A stretch of DNA of 64,000 bases, taken from contig NZ_CP107939.1 of assembly GCF_036046055.1 (NCBI RefSeq), positions 3,224,001-3,288,000 of the forward strand. The letters are read 5' to 3'. This document shows positions 29,271 to 36,956 of the stretch, in pieces (positions within the stretch are counted from its first letter, which is position 1; each line of letters opens with the position of its first letter). Below the pieces are notes generated by a model, which saw nothing but the letters and a program-made list of their open reading frames with translations, was not told where the DNA came from and made no database searches. The stretch comes from Nocardia sp. NBC_00403 (GTDB taxonomy: Bacteria > Actinomycetota > Actinomycetes > Mycobacteriales > Mycobacteriaceae). Made by a program: the position numbers and the translations under genes.

Positions 29271-29617
29271 TGGCCCGCTTCCTCGACGAACGCGGTTGCC
29301 TGCGCACAGGACTGATCCCCGAACAAGCCACCGAGATGTGCACGGTGGCGGCCGGTCTTGCCGGGGAGAGGCGAGGAAAGCGAGACGCCCCCGCTACGAC
29401 CCGCGCGGAGGCTGGGAACGGGGGCGTCTGTTGAGGGCGCGCGGCTCAGATGACCGGACGGCTGCCCTCGGATCTATCGGGCGCTGCGCGGAAAGGAATG
29501 CACGCGACGCCGACGGCTGGAGCCTATTGCCGATACTGCGACACTGCGGATTTGGAGTCAGGAGTCTGCGCAATGGACCGGCGAATGGCAACCGAGGGCT
29601 ACGCAGCACAACTCATA

Positions 29618-30544
29618 TCAGCCTAGGTCGAAGAGCTCTGCTCGACCCTCCTTTTCGAACAGGGGATATACAGCGAAATGATTCGAATTGGGTTCAACTG
29701 TTTCGGTGCCATACGAGTAAGGTGTGTACATTCCCTGAAACTCCACCACGACGGTATTCAGATCGAGGTCGAAACACTCCGATAGGGCGACGTGTTTGGG
29801 GTCAGGAAAGTTATCCTTGAAGATGATGTTGTACTTTGGTTGGAAATGCTTAATGAGTGCCGCCTCGGCAAGCGCGACACCCTCCTTGCCGTAGAATCGA
29901 GGGTTGTTTATTCGCTCGTATACCCTCCTTATGTGTGCCCGGTCTTCATCTCCTCTCACCACACCAGTATCTCTGGGATGTGCAACGCTAATAATTGCTA
30001 CGTCGGTAATCGCGCATAGAGCGAGCCAAACCTCTCGGTCCGGACGTCGCTCTGAATAGATCCGCTGCAGAGTCGAATGGCTACGTAGTCGATCGAAAGC
30101 TTGTCGCTCGCCTTCGCGGCCGAATGCTTGCCCGATGTATAAGACGCTGTGCTCGCACCATTCATCTGCATCCTCGCTCGCATGGGCTACGGCTTCGTGA
30201 ATGCTCGCCGAATGGATTACGGAGTTTGACGATGACTCAACAATTGCATAGTCCTCGTAGGGATACGATGACTCCCATCGCAATGCGCTTCCACCTTTGT
30301 GTTCGAAGCGGAACTCGCATGTTTCATAAGCGTATTCGATTTGCCTACGCGCCTCCCCGGTGATCACATTTCCTCTTACCGAGACGCTTCCCGGCGGAGC
30401 TGATACCCGGGGGGTGTCTGTAACAACATACAGGTGGCAAGGGGGCTCTCTTGGAATGTCGATCGACTCCAAGTCGCGCTGGCGACCAATGACTTGTGGG
30501 ACAACAACGATCGAAACGCCAACCTCAGTTTCGTACTTCCTCAC
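29618..30544 (-). CDS. YIG-type (GIY-YIG-like) nuclease candidate, 308 aa
   Basis: The second half has VLYIGQAFG (about residue 135), an Arg/His pair in DRLRSHSTL (about 153) and AEAALIKHFQPKYN (about 240). These correspond in order and spacing to the YIG strand, the catalytic Arg/His region and the metal-binding Glu with the P-x-Y-N end of GIY-YIG nucleases. A clean GIY strand is not seen, so this would be a divergent member. The N-terminal 120 residues are unknown. The gene is clearly poorer in GC than its neighbours, a sign of separate transfer. The GTG start has GGAG 5 nt upstream. A stand-alone restriction or abortive-infection nuclease is a reasonable guess. Confidence 0.7.
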   Translation of the reverse strand: MRKYETEVGVSIVVVPQVIGRQRDLESIDIPREPPCHLYVVTDTPRVSAPPGSVSVRGNVITGEARRQIEYAYETCEFRFEHKGGSALRWESSYPYEDYAIVESSSNSVIHSASIHEAVAHASEDADEWCEHSVLYIGQAFGREGERQAFDRLRSHSTLQRIYSERRPDREVWLALCAITDVAIISVAHPRDTGVVRGDEDRAHIRRVYERINNPRFYGKEGVALAEAALIKHFQPKYNIIFKDNFPDPKHVALSECFDLDLNTVVVEFQGMYTPYSYGTETVEPNSNHFAVYPLFEKEGRAELFDLG

Positions 30545-30589
30545 GCGGACTCCAAATCCAGGCGCTGCCGATCGCAGGCCGACCTTAGT

Positions 30590-30744
30590 AGCTTAGAGCG
30601 TGTCTCGTGTCGCCAAGATCGGTCTGCGGTGGGTCGTAATCGATTGTGCAGCATGATGTCTGGCTGTCGTCGATGCTGTCGCGGCGGCTGATGCCGGATG
30701 AGTTGTGGGCGCTGGTCGAGCCGCCGTCGCCGCGCTGGTGGTAG
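30590..30744 (+). mobile_element. IS5-type remnant: left end and transposase N-terminus
   Basis: From ATG 30673 the frame reads LSRRLMPDELWALVEPP and ends at TAG 30744. MPDELWALVEP is the conserved start of IS5-family transposases. Upstream, GAGCGTGTCTCG at about 30597 looks like the terminal repeat of such elements. Only about 150 bp remain, directly joined to the endonuclease gene that follows. Confidence 0.65.
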
Positions 30745-31274
30745 CACCCAAGGTCGCGGACATCGCCGAACAGCAGGCCGTGGTACTCGCTTCTGCGGGG
30801 ATGTGCGCGCTGGCAGCCGTCGCCGCCGTGCTGGTGGTACGGCATCGCCGCAGGGTGCGCGCTCGCGATGACGCGCGGGTGCTGGTGGCGCTACGGCAGA
30901 ACTCGCTGAGTCCCTCCGAGTTCGAGGAGGCGCTGGCCGCGTTGTGTAGGCGGGACGGCTGCGCCGATGTCCAGGTGGTCGGCGGATCCGGCGGTCTGGG
31001 CGCCGACGTAATCGCGCGGGCACCGGATGGCCGCCGGATCGTGTTGCAAGCCAAGCGATACCGCAACGGCCGCAGCGTGGGCAGCCAAGACGTGCAGCGG
31101 TTCGGCGGAACCGCGCACACCATCCACGGCGCCGATGTGGCCGCCGTGGTGACCACCGCGCAGACGTTTACCCCGCAAGCACGGGCGTATGCGGCCAAGG
31201 CCAGGATCCTGCTTGTGCCGGCAAGAGAGCTCGCAGCGTGGGAATCGCAGACCGGGCCGGCTCCTTGGGACTGA
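30705..31274 (+). CDS. Mrr-type restriction endonuclease with N-terminal membrane helix
   Basis: The catalytic Mrr domain spans residues 65-185: SPSEFEEALAALC, then GADVIARAPDGRRIVLQAKRY, which holds the D...QxK active site (the usual QCK is QAK here), and GSQDVQRFGGT followed by VVTTAQTF. Before it lies a hydrophobic helix (LASAGMCALAAVAAVLVV, about residues 29-46) and a basic stretch, so the nuclease is probably membrane-tethered. This is a common actinomycete arrangement. Mrr-domain enzymes cut methylated or foreign DNA. The first ~15 residues of the longest frame lie within the IS5 remnant, so the original start seems lost and the present N-terminus chimeric. Whether the gene is still expressed is uncertain. 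Confidence 0.82.
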   Translation: MGAGRAAVAALVVAPKVADIAEQQAVVLASAGMCALAAVAAVLVVRHRRRVRARDDARVLVALRQNSLSPSEFEEALAALCRRDGCADVQVVGGSGGLGADVIARAPDGRRIVLQAKRYRNGRSVGSQDVQRFGGTAHTIHGADVAAVVTTAQTFTPQARAYAAKARILLVPARELAAWESQTGPAPWD

Positions 31275-31312
31275 ACCGGGCGAGCGACTGACCAAGCCCA
31301 CGTGCCGTACAC

Positions 31313-31405
31313 CGTGGCGGCCGCCTGGTCTTCCATGCCTTCGCCGCTCTCGTCGAGTTCATCCGCGAGCTGATCGTCGACGGCACCACCGAGGGCGGTT
31401 TCTGA
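31313..31405 (+). pseudogene. serine resolvase/invertase internal fragment, copy 2
   Basis: The frame reads GGRLVFHAFAALVEFIRELI and runs to a TGA at 31403. It is about 75% identical by eye to the fragment at 29137. Again only the helix E region survives, with no catalytic serine. Confidence 0.65.
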
Positions 31406-31661
31406 TGAGCTGTGCTTCGGAGCAGAACGCCGCCCGGCGCCGATGGTCTCGCGAAGGGCGATCGCGGAGGGGGCCCCTTGACGGCTGTTTGCTATGTCGT
31501 TGCCGAACGCTGAATCTGTCGGCGTGTTAAGGATTCGCCACACCGATGGGGTATTGGTTCATGTGACTATTCCGCGTCGGCGCGGCCTTCGTTGGCACAC
31601 GGACGTCGCGGAGCATTGCAGCTCAGCTGTGGTTGATATCTGGGTTCTCGGCCACTCGACG

Positions 31662-31730
31662 AACGACACGGAAACGACACGCTTTCAGCGGGAATTGACC
31701 GGATTCAATGGGATTCGTTGGGATCCCAGT
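31662..31730. repeat. short tandem repeats resembling integrase arm sites
   Basis: AACGACACG occurs at 31662-31670 and again at 31672-31680. Then three 10-bp units follow back to back at 31701-31730: GGATTCAATG, GGATTCGTTG and GGATCCCAGT. Such short direct repeats next to a tRNA-like core are typical arm-type sites of tyrosine integrases. Confidence 0.55.
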
Positions 31731-31787
31731 CTCTGGCATGCGTGCAGCTCATGGGCAGTTTTGAGAACTCTCGAGAAGTCAGAAACA

Positions 31788-31837
31788 CTGCCGACCCACA
31801 ATCGGCAGGTTTTTGGTTCGAGTCCAGATAGGGGAGC
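31788..31837 (+). other. tRNA 3'-half-like sequence, probable attachment-site remnant
   Basis: A perfect stem CTGCCGA/TCGGCAG (31788-31794, 31802-31808) encloses a 7-nt loop. It is followed by a canonical T arm, TTTGG-TTCGAGT-CCAGA (31812-31828), and an acceptor-like TAGGGGA-G. No matching 5' acceptor or D arm lies upstream and position 33 of the loop is C, so it is not a functional tRNA. Actinomycete mobile elements often integrate in tRNA genes and leave such 3' copies. The matching acceptor TCCCCTA would fit a tRNA-Asn-like gene, which is tentative. Confidence 0.6.
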
Positions 31838-31841
31838 ACGA

Positions 31842-31879
31842 AAAAGCCCTCTACCAGCCCAAGCAGGTGGGGGGCTTTT
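31842..31879 (+). terminator. strong rho-independent-like terminator
   Basis: A 14-bp stem (31842-31855 with 31866-31879, two G-U pairs) closes a 10-nt loop and ends in CTTTT, matched by AAAAG at its foot. It follows the tRNA-like 3' half by 4 bp, just where a tRNA terminator would stand, which supports the attachment-site reading. Confidence 0.85.
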
Positions 31880-32072
31880 CCGTTGTCCGGGGAAATCTCC
31901 CCAGATCGACTACTTTCCGACTAGTTGCGATCTTGGGCATGGACACTGGTAGGCCCGAAGGGTTGTAGGGTCGTCTGCATGCCGCATGCCGAGCTGGCAA
32001 CATGGGCGGCCGACTGATCGGCCGCTCGCACGCACGGAGTGGCAGGCCCAGTGCCGAACATCGCAACAGTCA

Positions 32073-32457
32073 TCAGACTGCATTTCCCCGATACCCTCGA
32101 GGGATCGCTACATCTCGAGGGTTGCCCGCCCTGTTCGGGGCCGCTGTGTCTTCGGGTGTGGTCGCCGCAATCGCACTGGCGGAGGTCTCATCGGTCGCCC
32201 AGTAGCTGCTACCCGCTGCGGCAAGATTCGTTGCCAGTGTTTCGACAGCGGCCAGATCAGTCTGGTGCGCCAAGGGTATCGCGCTCTGATAACCTCTCGA
32301 ACGCTGGCGCAAGCGTTGCTATCACTCCTGCCGATCCTGCGGGTAGCGCCACGCCGGGCAGCAGACGTGAGGTGTTGGCGGTGAAGTTTGTCCCGAGGTC
32401 CTGCAGATCCAGCTTGAACCCGGCCAGACTGGCAACATCGACTGTGAAGTCGGTCAT
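32073..32457 (-). pseudogene. EspC-like type VII secretion target, frameshifted
   Basis: From ATG 32457 the frame reads TDFTVDVASLAGFKLDLQDL and GVIATLAPAFERLSE. After a shift at about 32285 a second frame continues DLAAVETLATNLAAAGSSYW and TDETSASAIA, ending at 32073. The alternating helices and the final ATDETSA region match EspC/WXG100-like proteins of Nocardia and mycobacteria, which are exported by ESX systems. One indel disrupts the gene. Its 5' end is in frame with the phosphotransferase relic upstream. Confidence 0.65.
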
Positions 32458-33123
32458 GCTGCCCGCCGAGGTAGGTCCGCCAAGTTGACCTTGGCTGGAA
32501 CTACCGATTTCCAGCCCGGTATTTGCATCTGCCCCCTCGGCGATCGTGCCCAGCATCATACCTGATCGAGGCTGCGGGCGCAGATCGAGCACACGGATTA
32601 GCTCGCCGTGCAACGAATCTCGCCTCTCGTCAGCGGGTTGCTGGTCGTGCGGAATGTACTGGCTCCAAGACGTATTCCGATTGCCTGCACGGATATCGTC
32701 GACTCGTTGCCGCAACCGATCGGCGTGTTCTGCTGACACCACCGCCCGGCGGAGCGGGCCGGATACTTGAACAAGGTCACGCATATCGAGCAGCACTCGG
32801 TATCCGGACCACTCCGAAAGGTCGTAGCCGTACTCCTCGATGAAGTTCCGAACCCACGTCTGGTCCCGCCCGTAGCGCACCGCGGCATGCCATGTCGGTA
32901 TCAGGTCGATTTCTCGTTGGCCGATGCTGACCAAGTCCCAGTCTGCGAGTATCGGCTGCGCCGAATCATTTCTGTTGTCCCAGAGGAGATTTCCGGCCCA
33001 TGCGTCGCCGTGGATGAGGCCGATTCCCAACGGCCGATCGAGTTGGCTCAGTTCTGTGAATGTCAGCGCAGGAAACAGTGTTTGCTGGCGGCCTGTCGTT
33101 ACGACTAGCCTCGGCTCATGCAC
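32458..33123 (-). pseudogene. aminoglycoside phosphotransferase-like kinase, N-lobe missing
   Basis: The catalytic loop of the APH/choline-kinase family is clear: GIGLIHGDAWAGNLLWD, followed by ILADWDLVSIGQREIDL with the metal-binding Asp. The kinase N-lobe, about 120 residues with the P-loop and Lys, is absent. The frame begins right before the C-lobe and its start overlaps the 5' region of the LuxR gene. No stop separates it from the EspC-like frame at 32457, so a fusion would be made if it were translated. I take it as a decayed gene. Confidence 0.65.
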
Positions 33124-33155
33124 TGGCGGGCAGAGGCTGCGGTACGGGACTGACG

Positions 33156-35687
33156 GTGTTTACGGATGACTTCATCGGCCGTGACCCGGAGCTGGACAAG
33201 ATCCGCACCTTGCTGCGGGATTCGGCTCGACTGATCACGTTGACGGGCGCGGGCGGGATAGGGAAGACCCGGCTCGCGACCGAGGCGGTTCGTGGCTTCG
33301 GCAAAACCAGTAATACACCGGTGTATTGGGTGCGACTGGCCCGGCTGGCCAAAGGCTCGGATGGCGCTGCTGTCGAGGACGAGGTAGCGCGCTCGGTGAT
33401 CGATACCGACATCTCGCAACATTCGACATGGGACGCGATCGTCGACACGTTGACCGGCACGGACGCGTTGGGGCGCAGCCGACAGACGGTGTTGGTGATG
33501 GACAATTGCGAGCATGTCCTCGCCGCTGCCGGTCGGCTGATCGCCGAATTGCTCAATGCGGCACCCGGGTTGACCGTCTTGGCAACCAGTCGCGAAGCGG
33601 TCGGCTGGGTAGACGAGCATCTGGTGGTGGTTCCCCCGTTGACGCAGAAGCAGGCTGTGACCCTGTTCGTGCGGCGCGCCGATCTCACCGGGCACCCTGT
33701 CGTCGACGCCGACGAGGTAGCGACAAGCAGTCTGATCTGTCGCCATGTGCACAACCATCCGCTGTACATCCGACTGGCTGCCGCGCGGCTGCAACACAAG
33801 CCGTTGGTGATGATCCTTCAGGAATTGCTGACCGACAAACGAATGGGATGGTCACACGGTCCACGAGTGGGCGCCGAACCACGCCACCAAGGGGTCCGAG
33901 ACGTCATCGCCTGGTCCTACGATCTGTGCCTCGACAAGGAGCGGCTGCTTCTGGACCGTATGTCGGTCTTCGCCGCAGGATACGACACGAATCTCCAAGA
34001 CGACACCGACTCTGCGCTGGATGTCGGGGCCGCGTTGGAAGCCATCCAAGCGGTCTGTGCCGACCACTCGATACCGGCATCCGAGCGGGGGCACCAGGTC
34101 ACGTTGGCAGGCGGGGAGGTCGAGAGTCTGCTGGAGCGACTCGCTGACCAGTCGTTGGTGACGGTGCACATCACGCCGACAACAGTGCGGTACTCCCTGT
34201 TGGAAAGTATTCGAATATTCGCCAAGCAACGATTGGCGGAAAGCTTCACCGGCGAGGTGGACGAACCGGCGCGGCTCGCTCAGCGTCATCTGCGTTACTA
34301 TCGAGATAAAGTTGTTGCGACACAGCATGATTGGTTCAACTCTGCTGAGCAGAACTGGGCTCGTGCCGAATGGGACAACATTGTCACCGCGATCGAGACG
34401 AGCATTGCGTCGGGTGAGCCCGCGGCCGGATTGGAAATCGCTTCGGGCCTGATCGCCCTTCCTTTTTTCAAGGGGTCGCCCCGAGATATACGTCGATGGA
34501 CCGAACGCACGCTGCAGGCCGCCCGCATCCCGCCCCCACGGCCGACCGAGCTCCAGTTGGCGGCCATGACGTTGATCGGCTGGATCTGGATGATGCAGGG
34601 CCGCAGCGACGAGGTCGAGCGGATCCTCGAGGAATGCGCCGCCATCTGCATCGACGACCCGAAGGTTCGACACGACTGGCAGCTGAGCCCGGAAGACGAT
34701 ATCGGACTGCCCGCGTCAGTCGAATTCTTGTGGGGATGTCAACTCGGGTTCGGCCAACGCGATCCGATATCGACCACCGTGCTATCGCGGGCCCGCGAGA
34801 AGTACCGCGCCCTCGGCGACGCCGGCGGCGAGGTGCGAAGCGAGCTGTACTCGGCATGGACTGCCAGCTTGCTCGGATCAGCATCTCAGGCCCTGCAGAT
34901 CACTCGACGCCACCTCGATCACGCCACCACTTCTGGGGCCGGATGGGCGAAAGCCTGGGCTGAGTTGGCGTGGGCGAACGCGTTGACCAGACACGGCGAT
35001 CCCTTCGAGGCATTGACAGTCGGTCGCGAAACGCTTGCCCGCCAGGTCGCCACATGCGATCAGTGGGGCGCGGGCCTGACGGTGAGTGTTCGGACATGGT
35101 CACTGGCACATATCATTACGGACCTGATCGCGACCGGGAGTGCCGACCGGGTTGTGCTGAGAACGTTGGCCACCGAAACAGCTCGACTCGCGGGCGGAGC
35201 CGCAGCACTGAGAGTAGGGCTGGGCATCAATCTGGATGATCTGGCGCTCATCGCCCATGAGAACAACAAAGCGATCGAGGTCGCCCGCCAAGTTCTGGGC
35301 CGCGAAGTGTTCACCGCCGCGTATAGGCAGGGCTCCCTTCTGCATCCTGAGTTGCACGAGGTCCAGCAGCTGGCGCTGGGCACTCTGTTGATCGACGCGA
35401 TGCCGCTCGACCATCCCGCCAGGCGAAACGCCCCCTCCGGTTGGGACAAGCTGTCCGCGGCGGAACAACGGGTCGCGACGCTGGCCGCAGCAGGATGGAC
35501 CAATGCCGCCATTGCCGCCCTGCGAGGGAAGTCTTGCAGAACTGTCGATTCTCAAATGGCGTCGATCTTCACCAAACTGACGATCACCTCGCGCGAAGAC
35601 ATCATCAAAGTTGTTCCCCAAGAACATATCGCGCAGGTTCGGCAAGAGGCAGCGAAGCGACCACCCCGCACCCGAACGACTGCTTGA
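33156..35687 (+). CDS. large ATP-binding LuxR-family transcriptional regulator
   Basis: The 843-residue protein has FIGRDPELDKI at the start, a P-loop TGAGGIGKTRLA (about 29), Walker B VLVMDNCEHVL (about 113) and the ATSREAVGW sensor segment. A TPR-like helical middle follows. The C-terminal LuxR HTH lies at about 764-830: LSAAEQRVATLAAAGWTNAA, then a recognition helix in RTVDSQMASIFTKL. This is the plan of NB-ARC/LAL-type activators often found in antibiotic clusters. GTG 33156 is chosen because the conserved part begins there; an in-frame ATG at 33060 would add 32 unlikely residues. Control of the nearby PKS genes is possible but 6 kb and several unrelated genes intervene. Confidence 0.85.
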   Translation: MFTDDFIGRDPELDKIRTLLRDSARLITLTGAGGIGKTRLATEAVRGFGKTSNTPVYWVRLARLAKGSDGAAVEDEVARSVIDTDISQHSTWDAIVDTLTGTDALGRSRQTVLVMDNCEHVLAAAGRLIAELLNAAPGLTVLATSREAVGWVDEHLVVVPPLTQKQAVTLFVRRADLTGHPVVDADEVATSSLICRHVHNHPLYIRLAAARLQHKPLVMILQELLTDKRMGWSHGPRVGAEPRHQGVRDVIAWSYDLCLDKERLLLDRMSVFAAGYDTNLQDDTDSALDVGAALEAIQAVCADHSIPASERGHQVTLAGGEVESLLERLADQSLVTVHITPTTVRYSLLESIRIFAKQRLAESFTGEVDEPARLAQRHLRYYRDKVVATQHDWFNSAEQNWARAEWDNIVTAIETSIASGEPAAGLEIASGLIALPFFKGSPRDIRRWTERTLQAARIPPPRPTELQLAAMTLIGWIWMMQGRSDEVERILEECAAICIDDPKVRHDWQLSPEDDIGLPASVEFLWGCQLGFGQRDPISTTVLSRAREKYRALGDAGGEVRSELYSAWTASLLGSASQALQITRRHLDHATTSGAGWAKAWAELAWANALTRHGDPFEALTVGRETLARQVATCDQWGAGLTVSVRTWSLAHIITDLIATGSADRVVLRTLATETARLAGGAAALRVGLGINLDDLALIAHENNKAIEVARQVLGREVFTAAYRQGSLLHPELHEVQQLALGTLLIDAMPLDHPARRNAPSGWDKLSAAEQRVATLAAAGWTNAAIAALRGKSCRTVDSQMASIFTKLTITSREDIIKVVPQEHIAQVRQEAAKRPPRTRTTA

Positions 35688-35762
35688 GCACCGACTCGCA
35701 ACGCAAGTGCGGTCAGTTACAGGCGGGTCGCCCTCGCCGACAGTCCAACTGTCGCGTTGTCG

Positions 35763-35793
35763 CACAAGGACATCCCGTTGTGATGTTCTTGTG
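35763..35793 (+). terminator. 12-bp hairpin downstream of the LuxR gene
   Basis: CACAAGGACATC (35763-35774) pairs with GATGTTCTTGTG (35782-35793) with a single G-U and a 7-nt loop. It lies 76 bp past the LuxR stop. No U-run follows, as is common in actinomycete terminators. It could also be a bidirectional terminator for the convergent gene at 36080. Confidence 0.55.
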
Positions 35794-36079
35794 TGGCAAA
35801 CCGGGTGTACTCTTGCCAATCTTCCCGCGTTGCCTTCTTTGGGCAGCGATGGTTGTTCAGCATCGATCGTGTGCGGCAGGAAATTGAAATCGACAATGGG
35901 GGAAGGCCGTTCGCTACCGTCGGGACGGAAACGACTCCCGGCTGACGTACAAGTCCTTGTGAACCCGACCTGCCGAGCGGCCTCCAGGGGAATCGATCCG
36001 GGCTCCAGCTATGCCTATCAGGTTGCCCCGCTTCGCGCTGCCGGCGCGGACCGGGCGGAACGAATACCCGATCCGTCAT
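35794..36079. other. intergenic region, no gene seen
   Basis: Between the hairpin and the stop of the convergent 149-aa gene no frame looks coding and no RNA gene is evident. Confidence 0.45.
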
Positions 36080-36529
36080 TCAGGCTACCCGCGTCTCCCC
36101 GCCGCTTTGCCATTGCAGCACCTGGCCGACCACATCGCTAAGGGGTCCTTCGGCGCTGCAGATCGGATTCTCGAAGCCGGTCAGGTTGATCGAGAATCGC
36201 ACATGGTCGTCGGCGGCATGTTGCAGACGAAACAGGCTCCACGCAAGCGCTTCGGCCAGATCGGTCGCCGGGTGCGTCTCGACCGTGACGATTCCCCGGC
36301 CGGCATCGCAGGCATCGCAGGAGACATGTGCTATATACCGAGGCTTGCGGCCCTGTAGGCGAAACCATTTCGCCGCGTGCGGACCGTGGGCCCAGTGCTC
36401 TTCGATATGGTTGGCCTTGTCCATCATGGACGCCATCTCGTATTCGTTATCGGCGTAAGCGATCTTTGCTCGAATCCTGCACCACCGGACGAAATCCGAC
36501 TGCATCGACCGCCGATATTTGTGTCCCAT
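36080..36529 (-). CDS. uncharacterised 149-aa protein
   Basis: ATG 36529 follows AAGGAG by 8 nt, which fixes the start. The sequence shows amphipathic helices at the front (DFVRWCRIRAKIAYADNEYE) and a CDACDAG turn near residue 73. The rear is strand-rich (VRFSINLTGFENP). There is no membrane segment or signal peptide. I know no family for it. It converges with the LuxR gene, from which it is separated by the 12-bp hairpin. Confidence 0.65.
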   Translation of the reverse strand: MGHKYRRSMQSDFVRWCRIRAKIAYADNEYEMASMMDKANHIEEHWAHGPHAAKWFRLQGRKPRYIAHVSCDACDAGRGIVTVETHPATDLAEALAWSLFRLQHAADDHVRFSINLTGFENPICSAEGPLSDVVGQVLQWQSGGETRVA

Positions 36530-36956
36530 CGTGATCACTCCTTCGGGTTCACAAATGAGTTGCTATCACCCTCGACCCGGACATCGGGCCAGTCAACACC
36601 AGACTTCCCGTTAGTGGTAAGGGTAATGCGGTTCTCGAGCACGTTGTCGCAGTACCCCCGCCGATATGAAGCCACTGATCGAAAGCGTCTGGCTGGCAGA
36701 GAAGCGGATCGAGATCATCTGCTCGGACGCTTTGCGGGACCGCGTGATTGCGCATGCCCGGGGGTTGCACGTCGCCGTTCGGGTCCCTGCGACCTACCCT
36801 GACTGGTGGGCGCATTGCTCGTCGCTCCAATCCGACCTCCTCGCAGAAGCAAAGGCATACCAACCGATCTCGGCCTCGCCGACCGACGTCATAGTTTGCT
36901 CGTGGCTGAAGATGGATCTGCTGCCACGAACAGGACCGATGAGCGGTTCGGGAAGA
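36530..36956. other. 427-bp gap downstream of the carboxylase gene, no clear gene
   Basis: The place where an AccE epsilon subunit often follows a carboxyltransferase gene holds no such ORF. A plus-strand stretch from 36666 (ESVWLAEKRIEIICSDALRD) is weakly protein-like but runs on antisense into the carboxylase gene. I see no support for it as a gene. Confidence 0.45.

Noticed and set aside
31788..31837. Functional tRNA gene
   Set aside because: No 5' acceptor or D arm pairs with the visible 3' half, the anticodon stem is 7 bp and the loop lacks U33; it is kept only as an attachment-site remnant.
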